Origin: Gaiellasilicea sp037721555
GTDB lineage: Bacteria > Actinomycetota > Thermoleophilia > Gaiellales > Gaiellaceae
Direction of reading: 5' to 3'
Length of the DNA stretch: 64,000 nucleotides
Assembly (NCBI GenBank): GCA_037721555.1
Contig: JBBJOI010000002.1
Span: forward strand, 1-64,000
Part shown: positions 1-8,616 of the stretch, piece after piece
Layout: the number at the start of each line of letters is the position of its first letter
How positions within the stretch are numbered: position 1 is the first letter of the stretch
The notes under the pieces: model-generated
Seen by the model: the letters and a program-made list of their open reading frames with translations, nothing else
Databases searched by the model: none
Told to the model about the DNA's origin: nothing
Position numbers and translations under genes: made by a program

Positions 1-62
1 GGCGCCCGCGCCGGCGGGGGGGGCCCCCGCGCCGGGGCGGCCCCCCCCCCGCGCTCAGCAAC
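1..62. other. G/C-only low-complexity start of window
   Basis: The first 60 bases are almost purely G and C, with a run of eight G and a long run of C, before the tRNA begins. No gene is visible. It may be a contig-edge or difficult-to-sequence stretch rather than a functional element. Confidence 0.4.
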
Positions 63-150
63 GGAGAGGGCGGGATTTGAACCCGCGATGGACCTTTCAG
101 CCCATACGCGATTTCCAGTCGCGCTCCTTCGGCCGCTCGGACACCTCTCC
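63..150 (-). tRNA. tRNA-Ser (anticodon GGA)
   Basis: Read on the minus strand this is an 88-nt class II tRNA. The 5' and 3' acceptor strands GGAGAGG and CCCTCTCC-type ends pair, the T-loop GTTCAAATC is present, there is a long variable arm as in serine tRNAs, and the anticodon loop CTGGAAA gives GGA. CCA is not encoded. Two further intact serine tRNAs (CGA and GCT) lie at 6.2-6.5 kb on the same strand. Confidence 0.93.
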
Positions 151-558
151 GGGCGCGGACAGGGTAGCGCGGTGCACCTGCAGGCGAGACGTCGTCCACG
201 AACCCGAGCCTGCGCGAGTCGCCCCGCCCTGGTGACCCCCGCCCTGGTGACCCCGCTCCGGTGACACTGAGACGAGGGATCGCGGCAGCAGGGCGGAGCT
301 CCGATGGAGGATTATCTCGCGCTTCGGGGGGCCGCAGCCCGAAGTTCGATGACGGGAGGCCGCAGACGGGACTTACGAGCCCGCTGCGGCCTCTTTCTCT
401 CTGCCGCTCTGCCTACACTGAGAGTGAAAGATGCCCCGCCGGCTCGACAGCCTCCTGCGCGGTCCCGGCGCCGAGCCCTGCTTACGGCGTGGAGCGGAAT
501 CGGGACTCGGCGCCGCTGATGGGGGCGAGCCGCTCGCGGATACCAGAGGCGCGGCGTC
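151..558. other. No gene recognised; short direct repeat
   Basis: Overlapping open frames exist on both strands but none has a recognisable product or start signal. The only structure seen is a 14-bp direct repeat GCCCTGGTGACCCC at 226-239 and 241-254, followed by a partial third copy. Confidence 0.4.
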
Positions 559-954
559 ATGACCGACGTCACTGCTCTCGCGCGGTGGCTGAACCGCTAC
601 GTCGGTGCGTGGCGGAGCAATGATCCCGCTCGGATCGGTTCGCTCTTCACCGAAGATGCGGTCTACCGCGGGCACCCGTACGACGAGGGCGAGAGCCTCG
701 CCGAGGGGCGGGAGGCAATCGTCCGCGGTTGGCTTGAGGAGCCCGATGCGCCCGAGTCGTGGGAAATGACGTTCGAACCGCTGGCGGTGAGTGGAGAGCT
801 CGGGATCGCACGCTGCGTGACGACGTATCCGGGTGCGGACGGAGCAGACTGCACGTACCACAACATCTTCCTCGTGCGCCTCGACGACGAGGGTCGCTGC
901 TTCGACTTCACCGAGTACTACATGCGCGAGCCCCGCGCGGACGCGTCGGACTGA
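559..954 (+). CDS. SnoaL-like / NTF2-fold protein
   Basis: A 131-residue protein with the length and pattern of the SnoaL/ketosteroid-isomerase-like fold. An N-terminal helix (ALARWLNRYVGAWRSND) is followed by the family signature region LFTEDAVYRGHPYDEG, a G-R-E-A-I helix at about residues 52-60, and a final beta-sheet ending in FTEYYMREP. Such proteins are small cytoplasmic enzymes or ligand binders; the substrate cannot be told. ATG start with only a weak purine-rich stretch upstream. It precedes the ArsR gene on the same strand by 82 bp. Confidence 0.8.
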   Translation: MTDVTALARWLNRYVGAWRSNDPARIGSLFTEDAVYRGHPYDEGESLAEGREAIVRGWLEEPDAPESWEMTFEPLAVSGELGIARCVTTYPGADGADCTYHNIFLVRLDDEGRCFDFTEYYMREPRADASD

Positions 955-1023
955 GTTTCTGGCCGCCAAGCGTACGATCCTGGCCTGACTGGGGCTCACG
1001 CGCTTACGGCGGTCGGGAAGTGT

Positions 1024-1036
1024 AAACTTACCGTTT
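1024..1036 (+). promoter_or_regulatory. Inverted repeat abutting the ArsR start
   Basis: AAAC-TTACC-GTTT forms a small inverted repeat ending directly against the GTG start of the ArsR gene. Placement is consistent with an autoregulatory operator and a very short or absent leader. Function is inferred. Confidence 0.35.
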
Positions 1037-1345
1037 GTGGAGACTTACCAAGCGCTCGGCGCTCTCGGTGATCCGACCCGGCGGTTGATTTTCGAGCACC
1101 TGGCGCGTCGTCCTCGGGCTGTCGGCGAGCTGGCCAGCGTGCTTCCGGTAAGCAGGCCTGCGGTGTCGCAACACCTGAAAGCACTCAAGGAAGCCCGGCT
1201 CGTCGTCGACCGGCCGGTCGGCACGCGGCGCATCTACCAGATCGATCCGACCGGCGTTGCCGCCTTGCGTGAGTATTTCGACCAGGTCTGGAGTGACGCC
1301 TTGGAAGGGTTCCGGGAACACGTGGAGACGGAGAAGAAGCCATGA
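1037..1345 (+). CDS. ArsR-family winged-helix transcriptional regulator
   Basis: A 102-residue protein made of one winged helix-turn-helix. It has the typical ArsR opening YQALGALGDPTRRLIFEHLA, the recognition helix SRPAVSQHLKALKEAGL-like stretch at about residues 38-55, and the wing near RPVGTRRIYQID. There are no paired cysteines for metal binding, so it resembles the subgroup that sits upstream of SRPBCC (AHSA1-like) proteins rather than a metal sensor. GTG start. The stop overlaps an ATG that opens a five-codon frame, which suggests the partner SRPBCC gene has been lost here. Confidence 0.88.
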   Translation: METYQALGALGDPTRRLIFEHLARRPRAVGELASVLPVSRPAVSQHLKALKEARLVVDRPVGTRRIYQIDPTGVAALREYFDQVWSDALEGFREHVETEKKP

Positions 1346-1359
1346 CCGAGACCGCGTAA
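1342..1359 (+). pseudogene. Five-codon stub of the gene after ArsR
   Basis: An ATG overlapping the ArsR stop (ATGA) begins MTETA and then hits TAA. ArsR regulators of this subgroup are usually translationally coupled to an SRPBCC-domain gene starting exactly this way. The frame is cut where the 98-bp tRNA-associated repeat begins at 1346, so I infer an insertion removed the rest. Confidence 0.3.
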
Positions 1360-1443
1360 TCATGCGTCTTTCGGCTAGATGAAGCGGAGGGGGAGAGATT
1401 CGAACTCTCGATCCGCCTGACGACGGATAACGGTTTCCGAGAC
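1346..1443 (-). repeat. Direct repeat carrying a tRNA-Ser(CGA) 3' fragment (attachment-site scar)
   Basis: About 98 bp match 6190-6288 with scattered differences. Bases 1386-1443 equal the 3' half of tRNA-Ser(CGA), from the acceptor end through the T-arm, variable arm and anticodon loop, minus strand. The copy at 6230-6317 is the intact tRNA. An intact tRNA with a 3'-end duplicate at the far side of about 4.8 kb is the usual footprint of tyrosine-integrase insertion. No integrase remains between the copies. Confidence 0.75.
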
Positions 1444-1919
1444 TAGCTAGAAAGTGCGACCTGCAGGCGATTTACTCTACGTGAGCCAGTCAGCGGTCGT
1501 CGCTGTACGCCTCGCAGCGAGCCCTCCATCCACTTCACTCGTGAGCGTTGCCTAGGGTGCTAACCGGGAAGATCCGACTCCGTTGAGTGGGCGTGGCGGC
1601 TTCCAGCAAGGGTGAAGAGCGGGCGACGGCTTCCTCGTAGAGCTCACTACTAGCCATCTCTCGGTACTGGTGATGGGTCGAGCGGTCGCGAGCCGAGGGA
1701 CTTGGAATTCGTAGTCGCAGGAGTCTCGTGGTTCGACTCGCATCCCGCCCCAGCTCCGGCGCGGTCAACGGATTCGGGTGTCTCCGCCCGGCGCCATTCT
1801 TCGCTGCGGGCCGCTTGATGAGGGCGCCTGCCAGTCGGTTATACCGATGCTCGACCGGCGCCTGGAATCGTGCTCGAGACGGGCCGCGCAGTGCGACCCC
1901 GAAACCGAAACGAGGAGCC
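1444..1919. other. No gene recognised
   Basis: Nothing coding is convincing. Near 1720-1750 there is a T-arm-like GGTTCGACTC, but no complete tRNA can be folded around it by eye. Confidence 0.35.
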
Positions 1920-2324
1920 ATGAATCGCATCTCACTCTTGCTCGTAGCCGGGGTCGTGGCAGTTGCGCTGCTCGTCGTTCCGGCGCTCGCGTCCGGAGCT
2001 GTGCCGAAGCGGGGCGGCTCGTACGACGGCACGCTGTACGCGAACTCGGTTCAGGCGCTGTCGAAGAAGATCCTGATCAAGGTCTCGGCCACGGGGACGC
2101 GCGCTCGGGCGACGTTCATCTGCGGTAGTCAACGGCCTGCGAACTGGATCTCGTTCGCGGTCAAGCCGGACGGCCGCTTCAAGGCGTTCAGCAACACGGG
2201 TTCTCTTACCGTCTGGTCGATCGTCGGCCGTTTCGTCACGCCCGGCCAGGTCGTCGCCGTCCTCCACCTGAACGCGACCTGCGACGGCAAGGGCGGCCGG
2301 TTCGTCGCCAAGCTCGCCGCCTGA
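1920..2324 (+). CDS. Small secreted protein of unknown function
   Basis: A 134-residue protein. ATG is preceded by GAGGAGCC, a good ribosome site, which decides this start over longer upstream openings. Residues 1-27 form a signal peptide (basic start, hydrophobic LLLVAGVVAVALLVV, then ALASGA). The rest is a small soluble domain with two cysteines (in FICGSQ and NATCDG) that could form a disulphide. I do not recognise the family; export is the only safe conclusion. Confidence 0.7.
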   Translation: MNRISLLLVAGVVAVALLVVPALASGAVPKRGGSYDGTLYANSVQALSKKILIKVSATGTRARATFICGSQRPANWISFAVKPDGRFKAFSNTGSLTVWSIVGRFVTPGQVVAVLHLNATCDGKGGRFVAKLAA

Positions 2325-2329
2325 TCGAG

Positions 2330-2546
2330 ATGGGAGCCTTCCTGCTCCTCAGTCGACTGCTCCTCGCCGCGGTACTCGGCGTGGCCGGCGTTGCGAAGCT
2401 GCTCGATCGTGACGGCTCGCGCCGCGCGCTCCTGAATTTCGGAGCGCCGGCGCGGATCGTCGGGCCGACAGCACTCGCGCTCTCGATCGTGGAGCTCGGC
2501 GCTGCTGCGGCGCTCGTGCCAGACGCCTCGGCGGGCTGGGGCGCTG
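2330..2546 (+). pseudogene. MauE/DoxX-type membrane protein, truncated
   Basis: The first 70 residues read as a MauE-like protein: two membrane segments (LLLSRLLLAAVLGVAGVAKL, and a second around ALALSIVELGAAAAL) with the family-typical G-x-A-K-L end of helix 1. MauE proteins normally have four helices and pair with thioredoxin-like proteins in disulphide chemistry. Here the sequence changes character after about residue 72 (DASAGWGA) and joins unrelated cysteine-rich coding, so the C-terminal half is missing. Confidence 0.55.
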
Positions 2547-2691
2547 CCCGCCGGGAAAGAAGTGCCAGGGCGGGAAGTGCGTCGACGCCGCGGTCGATTG
2601 CGCAGGTGTCTGCCCGAGCGCGCCAAGTGCTGCCCGTCGTGCGGCCAGGGAAACTTCTGCTGGCCTGCCGAGGTTCTCGTGCCGCTGCTGA
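2545..2691 (+). pseudogene. Cysteine-rich tail fragment fused to MauE stump
   Basis: In another frame directly after the MauE stump, 48 codons read a cysteine-rich tail (CPPGKKCQGGKC, then VDCAGVCPS) ending in CRC and TGA. It has no start and looks like the 3' end of a different secreted or metal-binding protein joined here by deletion. The family is not recognised. Confidence 0.3.
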
Positions 2692-2707
2692 GCGAGCGCG
2701 TGCGCCC

Positions 2708-5428
2708 TCAGTTGTCGCGGCGGCTGTTGGCCGCGAACGCCGCCGCGAAGGCTTCGTCGCCGAGCAGTTCGCGCGCGGTCGACTCAGCGTTGCGGGCGAG
2801 GGCGACGTCGAACGGAACACCCGCCGATCCCGTTTCCGCGAGCAGGAGCGCAGCGCGGCCAAGCAGGCCTGCGGCAGGCTCGCCTCGGCCTTCGACAGCC
2901 GCAACCGCTGCGAGGCCGTGAAGTGCGTGGACGTGATACTCGCGGAACCCGATCCGGTCGAAGAGCGTCTCCGCCTCGCCGAACTGCCGGCCCGCTTCGC
3001 CGGGTTGATCGAGCCAGTAGGCGGCAAGGCCCAGGTTGAGGAGGGCAATCGCGCTTCCCTCCTCGGCACCTCGTCCGCGATGGTAGGCGAGCACCTCTTG
3101 CCACAGCGGAACCGCAGTGGCGTAGTCACCTGAGTCGAAAGCGACCGACCCCAGGTTCATCTTCGCCACGTTCACGTCGGACTCGCGCCCAAGCGCCAGG
3201 GAGATCGACGCGCTCTTTTCGAGGTGCTCGCGCGCGCGCTCGAAGTTGCGTGCGTCCTTCTCCGTGAGCCCAAGGACTGTGTGGCAATAAAGCGTGGCCA
3301 CGTCGTTTCCACCTGCGGCGGCGGCGCGGAGACCCTCGTGCGCGAGCTCCTGCGCCCGGGCGGGGTCGCCCTGGCTCCACGCGATCCCGGCTCCGCCGGC
3401 ACACGCCTGGGCGAGGAGTGAAAAATCGGCGTCGGAGCCGCCCGCGATCGCATGCTCGAGCCGGCTGCGTGCCTCGGCCAGCTCGCCGCGGAGCCACCAG
3501 AAGCGCCACAGCGCGTTCACGAGCCGCAGCTCGAGTGCCGCGTCGGAGGTCGCGGCAGCGTGGTCGAGAGCGGATCGGAGATTGTCGCGCTCGCGGTTAA
3601 GGCGCTCCAGCCACAGCCCTTGATTCGGGCCGCGCAGATCGGCCTCCTCCGCCAGTTCGGCGAAGTACTCGGCATGCATCCGCGCCAGCTCAGAGCGGCG
3701 GCCGCGCACATGCTCGGCCGCGTACTCGCGCACGGTCTCGAGCATTAGGAAGCGCGGTTCCTCACCGGCCAGGTCCTGATGGAGGAGACTGTGATCGACG
3801 AGTGTCGCCAGGCGATCGAGGTCGGCGCCGGCGACCCGGGACGCCGCGGGCAACGAGCAACCGCTCGAGAAAATCGAGAGTTCCGTCAGGCTCCGTCGCT
3901 CATCCGGCTCGAGGAGAGCGACGCTCCAGGCAAGCGTGTCACGCAGCGTCTGCTGGCGAGCCGGAAGATCGCGTGGGCCCGTGGCGAGCGCCGTCACGCT
4001 CTCCCGCAGCCGTTCGAGCAGCTGGCGCGGGGTCAGCAGCCGCGCCCGCGCTGCTGCGAGCTCGATCGCGAGCGGCAGCCCGTCGAGGCGCCGGCAGATC
4101 TCCCCAATGTCGTCGAGAGCATCGGGCGTCGGCGCCCGGGTTGCATCTTCCGCCTGGGCGCGGGCGAGGAAGAGCGCGACGGCGTCGTCGTCGGGGAGCG
4201 GCTGCACGGTGAAGACTTGCTCACCCGAGAGATGGAGGACGCGACGACTCGTAACGACGAGTGTGAGGCGAGGCGCGGCTCCGAGAAGGTCCAACAGGAA
4301 CGTCCCGGCTTCGAAGACCTGCTCGAAGTTGTCCAGTACGAGCAGCACCTCGCGATCGGCGATCGCCTCGGCGACGGTCTGGCCGAGCGGCTCGCCCGGC
4401 CGTTCCGAGACCCCGAGCGCCACGGCGACTGTCGGCGCGACGAACGCGGGCTCGCGCACCGCGCCGAGCTCGGCCAGCGCGACCCCGTCGGCGAAGAGGT
4501 CGCCGGCATCGGCAGCCAACGCGAGCGCAAGGCGGGTCTTGCCGCTTCCGCCCGCGCCGACGAGGGAGAGCAAGCGGACGTCGGCTCGCCGGACGAGCGC
4601 TCGCAGCTCGGTCCGCTCGCGCTCGCGCCCGATCAACTCCGTCCTCGGCACGGGCAGAGGCCGCATCGGATTGCTCCGCGTCGGCGGTGCGAGCTCGGGA
4701 TCGTGCCGCAGGATCGCCCGCTCGAGCGAACGGAGCTCCTCGCCCGGCTCGAGCCCGAGTTGGTCGTCGAGCGAACGCCGCGCGTCGCGAAAGACCTCGA
4801 GCGCATCGGCCTGCCGGCCGGCGCGGTAGAGCGCGAGCATCAGTTGCCCCCGTGGCCGCTCCCGAAGCGGCTGCTCGGTGCAGAGCGTCGTGAGGGCAGG
4901 CAACGCCTCGTCGTGCTCGCCGAGCTCCACCAACACGGTCAACCGCTCCTCCAGGCACTCGAGCCGCCGCTCCTCGAGAGGGGCGGCATCCCGGTCGTGG
5001 CCACCTCCGGCGATCTCGGTTCCGTGCCACAGCGAGAGCGCCTCCGCCAAAGCTTGCGACGTCACCCGGAGGTGACCACGCGTCCGCGCGGCACGCCCCT
5101 CGTCCAGCAGCGCGAGAAAGCGGAGGCTGTCGAGCTCCTGAACGGCGACGTCGAGCCGGTAGCCGCCGGCGACCGTCGCGATTGCGCCACGACCCAGCGC
5201 CTTCCGCAGGTTGGAGACGTAGAGCTGAAGCAATTTGAGCGCCGATGGCGGCGGTTGCTCGTCCCAAATGGTTGTCGCCAGCCTCTCGACCGACACTCGC
5301 TCGTTGGCGTGGAGCAGAAGGTGAACGAGGAGCGCCCGCTCCTTCGCGGCACTGACCACGACCGATTCGCCGTCATGCGTGATCTCGAGCGGGCCTAGGA
5401 TCCGGTAGTCGAGTGACATCGTTTTCAT
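2708..5428 (-). CDS. BTAD-domain transcriptional regulator with NTPase and TPR region (AfsR/SARP type)
   Basis: A 906-residue regulator. Residues 1-95 are an OmpR-type winged helix (opening YRILGPLEI). Residues about 100-250 are the helical BTAD domain. From about 290 there is a STAND-type NTPase with IGRERER, Walker A VGAGGSGKTRLAL near 305, Walker B EVLLVLDNFEQV and the sensor stretch LTLVVTSR. The C-terminal half is TPR-like repeats. Such proteins bind DNA and act as signal-integrating activators. Start chosen at MKTMSLDYRI; a longer upstream frame is low-complexity. It lies inside the tRNA-Ser(CGA)-bounded segment and has no obvious target cluster beside it. Confidence 0.88.
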   Translation of the reverse strand: MKTMSLDYRILGPLEITHDGESVVVSAAKERALLVHLLLHANERVSVERLATTIWDEQPPPSALKLLQLYVSNLRKALGRGAIATVAGGYRLDVAVQELDSLRFLALLDEGRAARTRGHLRVTSQALAEALSLWHGTEIAGGGHDRDAAPLEERRLECLEERLTVLVELGEHDEALPALTTLCTEQPLRERPRGQLMLALYRAGRQADALEVFRDARRSLDDQLGLEPGEELRSLERAILRHDPELAPPTRSNPMRPLPVPRTELIGRERERTELRALVRRADVRLLSLVGAGGSGKTRLALALAADAGDLFADGVALAELGAVREPAFVAPTVAVALGVSERPGEPLGQTVAEAIADREVLLVLDNFEQVFEAGTFLLDLLGAAPRLTLVVTSRRVLHLSGEQVFTVQPLPDDDAVALFLARAQAEDATRAPTPDALDDIGEICRRLDGLPLAIELAAARARLLTPRQLLERLRESVTALATGPRDLPARQQTLRDTLAWSVALLEPDERRSLTELSIFSSGCSLPAASRVAGADLDRLATLVDHSLLHQDLAGEEPRFLMLETVREYAAEHVRGRRSELARMHAEYFAELAEEADLRGPNQGLWLERLNRERDNLRSALDHAAATSDAALELRLVNALWRFWWLRGELAEARSRLEHAIAGGSDADFSLLAQACAGGAGIAWSQGDPARAQELAHEGLRAAAAGGNDVATLYCHTVLGLTEKDARNFERAREHLEKSASISLALGRESDVNVAKMNLGSVAFDSGDYATAVPLWQEVLAYHRGRGAEEGSAIALLNLGLAAYWLDQPGEAGRQFGEAETLFDRIGFREYHVHALHGLAAVAAVEGRGEPAAGLLGRAALLLAETGSAGVPFDVALARNAESTARELLGDEAFAAAFAANSRRDN

Positions 5429-5501
5429 CGTACGACGGTCATGCGGCGTCGGAGTATCCAGCCTCGACCGATCCTCTACCGGCTCCTGCCAGGATCGAGA
5501 T

Positions 5502-5840
5502 GTGAGCCCCCTCGAACAGCCGTTGCCAGCCACACCCGGTTCCTTGCCGTGCGTCGCGCCCGGCGCGACGTACGCCGTAGTGCAAGACGTCCCTGCGAGC
5601 TGGGACGCCTATCTAGAGCGGGCCGAAGTCATCGGAGCTCCTCTCCCGGAGGGACTTCTGGTTCACGTCGCCGGTCCTACCGACGAAGGATTTCGCATGA
5701 TCGAGGTCTGGGAGTCGCAAGCCGCATGGGAACGCTTCCGCGACGAGCGACTCGCGAGAGCTCTCGACCACTCGCTTCGTCTGCGTGAGACCGACACCAC
5801 GATCCGCGATCTGATGGTGCAACGCCTCTTCCTGGCCTAA
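5502..5840 (+). CDS. Small ABM-like (antibiotic monooxygenase fold) protein, function unknown
   Basis: A 112-residue protein divergent from the BTAD regulator and 73 bp from it. The pattern VVQDVPASWDAYLERAE, GLLVHVAGPTDEGFRMIEVWES and WERFRDERLA resembles dimeric alpha/beta-barrel proteins that act as small monooxygenases or heme/quinone binders. GTG start. Its TAA stop lies in the CTAAG that precedes an IS5-type end at 5842. The divergent placement makes it a candidate target of the regulator, which is inference. Confidence 0.65.
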   Translation: MSPLEQPLPATPGSLPCVAPGATYAVVQDVPASWDAYLERAEVIGAPLPEGLLVHVAGPTDEGFRMIEVWESQAAWERFRDERLARALDHSLRLRETDTTIRDLMVQRLFLA

Positions 5841-5841
5841 G

Positions 5842-6011
5842 AACTCGACTCAGATGAAGGGACACGGCTGTGGTTGAGAAAGTGGTCGGCATCTGTCTTC
5901 AAGCTGAAGGGGATGCCGATGGGTACGAGCAGGCCGTGGGATGTGCCGGAGGGGTTGTGGGAGCTGGTCGGGCCGCTGCTGCCGAGGGCGACGCGGCGGT
6001 TTCGGTTCTGA
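5842..6011 (+). mobile_element. IS5-family insertion sequence remnant
   Basis: After CTAAG the sequence AACTCGACTCAGATG resembles the IS ends at 14095 and 31134. At 5913-6011 a 32-residue frame reads the N-terminus of an IS5-type transposase (RPWDVPEGLWELVGPLLP, then an arginine-rich stretch) and stops. The catalytic core and right end are gone. Confidence 0.55.
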
Positions 6012-6017
6012 GGACGA

Positions 6018-6089
6018 CTAGCTCGGGAGGTCGATGATCGCGGCCTTCGGCCAGTCCTGGCTCGCGAAGTTGTAGTCGAGGTCGCTTTG
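6018..6089 (-). pseudogene. C-terminal fragment of an unidentified gene
   Basis: Twenty-odd codons on the minus strand read DLDYNFASQDWPKAAIIDLP and end at TAG. The composition looks like genuine protein, but no start is present and the family is not recognised. It lies between the IS relic and the repeat before tRNA-Ser(CGA). Confidence 0.22.
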
Positions 6090-6229
6090 TCATGAAGCCC
6101 TCTTGCGCGTTAGTCGATACCTGGCTGGAGCGGGTTCAGGCGGTCTCTAGCGGAGAACGAGAGGCGGCCGTGCGCCGCTTCCCGAGGAGCCGAGACCGCG
6201 TATCCATGCTGCTTTCGGCTAGAAGGAGC

Positions 6230-6317
6230 GGAGGGGGAGAGATTCGAACTCTCGATCCGCCTAACGACGGATAACGGTTTTCGAGACCGCCGCATTCGAC
6301 CGCTCTGCCACCCCTCC
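6230..6317 (-). tRNA. tRNA-Ser (anticodon CGA)
   Basis: An 88-nt class II tRNA on the minus strand: acceptor GGAGGGG pairing with CCCCTCC, T-loop GTTCGAATC, long variable arm, and loop TCTCGAAAA giving anticodon CGA. Its 3' half and 40 bp beyond are duplicated at 1346-1443, so this gene is the likely integration target of the island to its left. Confidence 0.93.
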
Positions 6318-6414
6318 GGTACCACCAGCGTATCGGGCACCGTGGGTCGCCGGCGTGACGTCGATGGAGCACGGCTCCGCGCCGGCGCGGCCGATCTGCC
6401 GGTGGCGTGAGAGC

Positions 6415-6504
6415 GGAGAAGGAGGGATTCGAACCCTCGATGGAGGCATTCACCCCCATAACGCCTTAGCAGGGCGCCGCCTTCAGCCACTCGGCCACTT
6501 CTCC
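6415..6504 (-). tRNA. tRNA-Ser (anticodon GCT)
   Basis: A 90-nt class II tRNA: acceptor GGAGAAG pairing with CTTCTCC, T-loop GTTCGAATC, long variable arm, and anticodon loop CTGCTAA giving GCT. It lies 97 bp from tRNA-Ser(CGA) on the same strand, so the two may be cotranscribed. Confidence 0.94.
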
Positions 6505-6695
6505 GTGCGGCGCATCGTAGCGTCTGGTCTTGGAATGAGGAGCCATGGGTACACGAGAATCCCCCTTCCGGGGCATGGCGCGAGTCCCGGGTCGTGCCAA
6601 GGTGCGCAGGCCGGTTTCACCCCCCTCGTTTCCGGCATTTGCGGCGCCCGCCCTTTCTGCGGCATGGAAACGGCGGGCGTCTCTTCGGTCCGGGT

Positions 6696-6986
6696 CTAGT
6701 CGTGGACGCGGGCGATCAGGTCGGAGCGCCGCATCACCTTCACGTCGCTCCCGTGCAGCCGCACCTCGAAACCGGCCGTGCGTGGGAAGAGCACCTTGTC
6801 GCCCGCCTCGACCCCGGCTGCCTCGGTTCCGACCGCCGTCAGGATCCCGGTGCGACAGGCGGCCTCGGCGGAGGCCGGGATGATCAGCCCGGTACGAGTC
6901 TCCGCCTCTTCGTCGGTCGGTTGGACGACGACGTAATCGTCGAGCGGCTCGAGCGACAGGTCGATGCGCTGCGGGTCCTGCACCAC
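6696..6986 (-). CDS. GroES-like co-chaperonin
   Basis: About 97 residues, the length of GroES. It opens LSLEPLDDYVVVQPTDEEAE, continues TRTGLIIPASA, and has the family pattern GILTAVGTEAAGVEAGDKVLFPR followed by a C-terminal beta strand (VMRRSDLIARV). GroES forms the seven-subunit lid of the GroEL folding chamber. GTG start chosen at the tandem GTG GTG; upstream codons look non-coding. No groEL lies beside it, which is common in actinobacteria. Confidence 0.82.
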   Translation of the reverse strand: MVQDPQRIDLSLEPLDDYVVVQPTDEEAETRTGLIIPASAEAACRTGILTAVGTEAAGVEAGDKVLFPRTAGFEVRLHGSDVKVMRRSDLIARVHD

Positions 6987-7023
6987 GCTCGAACGATAGA
7001 CCGCATCGCGGACGGGGTTGAGA

Positions 7024-7769
<746 letters not shown>

Positions 7770-7773
<4 letters not shown>

Positions 7774-8468
7774 ACGAGCCTCCCAGCCTGCCGCCGGCGG
7801 CGATCTCGCGCGACGAGCCAGTCCGTGAACCGGGCCAGCGGGATCGTGATCGCGACGAAGAGGGTCGCGGCAACGAGGTAGTGGGTGAAGTTGAAGTCGG
7901 CCGACACCTCGATCTGCGACTGCTTGAACGCCTCGACCGATCCGAGGATGCCGACGAGCGCGGTGTCCTTCTGCAGCCCGATGAAGTCGTTCAGGAGTGG
8001 TGGGATGACGCGCCGCACCGCTTGCGGCAGCACGACGGAGCCGAGCGCCTGCGTCCTGGTCAGGCCGAGCGACCGTGCCGCGGCCTCCTGACTCGGATGC
8101 ACGGATTCGATACCCGCGCGGTAGACCTCGGAGACGTAGGCCGTGTAGATGAGGACGAGCGAGACGATCCCCCAGAACGTCGTCGAGGTGGGGATCCCGT
8201 CGAGCGCGAGCGCGGGAGCGCCAAAACCGAGCAGCGCGATCACGAGGATCGTCGGGACGCCGCGGAAGAAGTCCGCATACGCGATCGCCAGCAGCCGCAC
8301 GGGGAAGAAGACCGGTCCCGGCAGCCCGCGCAGTACCGCGAGCAGCAGCGCGAAGACAAGGATGAACGCCTCCGCGATCAGGAAGATCTTGACGTTCAGC
8401 AAGAATGCGCGCGAGATCTCCGGGAAGGAGCTCCGGTACGCGTCCCAGTTGAAGAACGCGGTTCGCAC
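7770..8468 (-). CDS. Polar amino-acid ABC transporter, permease subunit
   Basis: From the first GTG this gives 232 residues of the HisM/GlnP type, with membrane helices and the EAA loop around EAAARSLGLTRTQALGSVVLP that contacts the ATPase. The same frame stays open and convincing for 43 codons upstream to CTG at 8597 and includes a strong extra transmembrane helix (LALLSTAVVFATLVYVVTH). No ATG, GTG or TTG lies in that extension. Either CTG at 8597 is used or an initiation codon has been lost. It follows the binding-protein gene closely. Confidence 0.9.
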
Positions 8469-8616
8469 CTCCGGCCACCCCGGAGAGTGCGTGACGACAT
8501 AGACGAGCGTCGCGAAGACGACCGCGGTGCTGAGGAGCGCGAGGGTGACGGCGCGCCCGGCGCCGCCACCTCCGAGGATCTTGGAGCTGCGGTTCAGCTG
8601 GCTACTTCAGCTCTGC

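Noticed and set aside
261..1025. Several long overlapping open frames around the SnoaL-like gene
   Set aside because: They are frame shadows common in high-GC DNA; only 559-954 has a recognisable fold and sensible composition.
1690..1760. T-arm-like GGTTCGACTC suggesting another tRNA fragment
   Set aside because: No anticodon arm or acceptor pairing could be built around it.
3779..5398. 539-residue plus-strand open frame
   Set aside because: It is antisense to the BTAD regulator, has Arg/Glu-rich composition and no domain.
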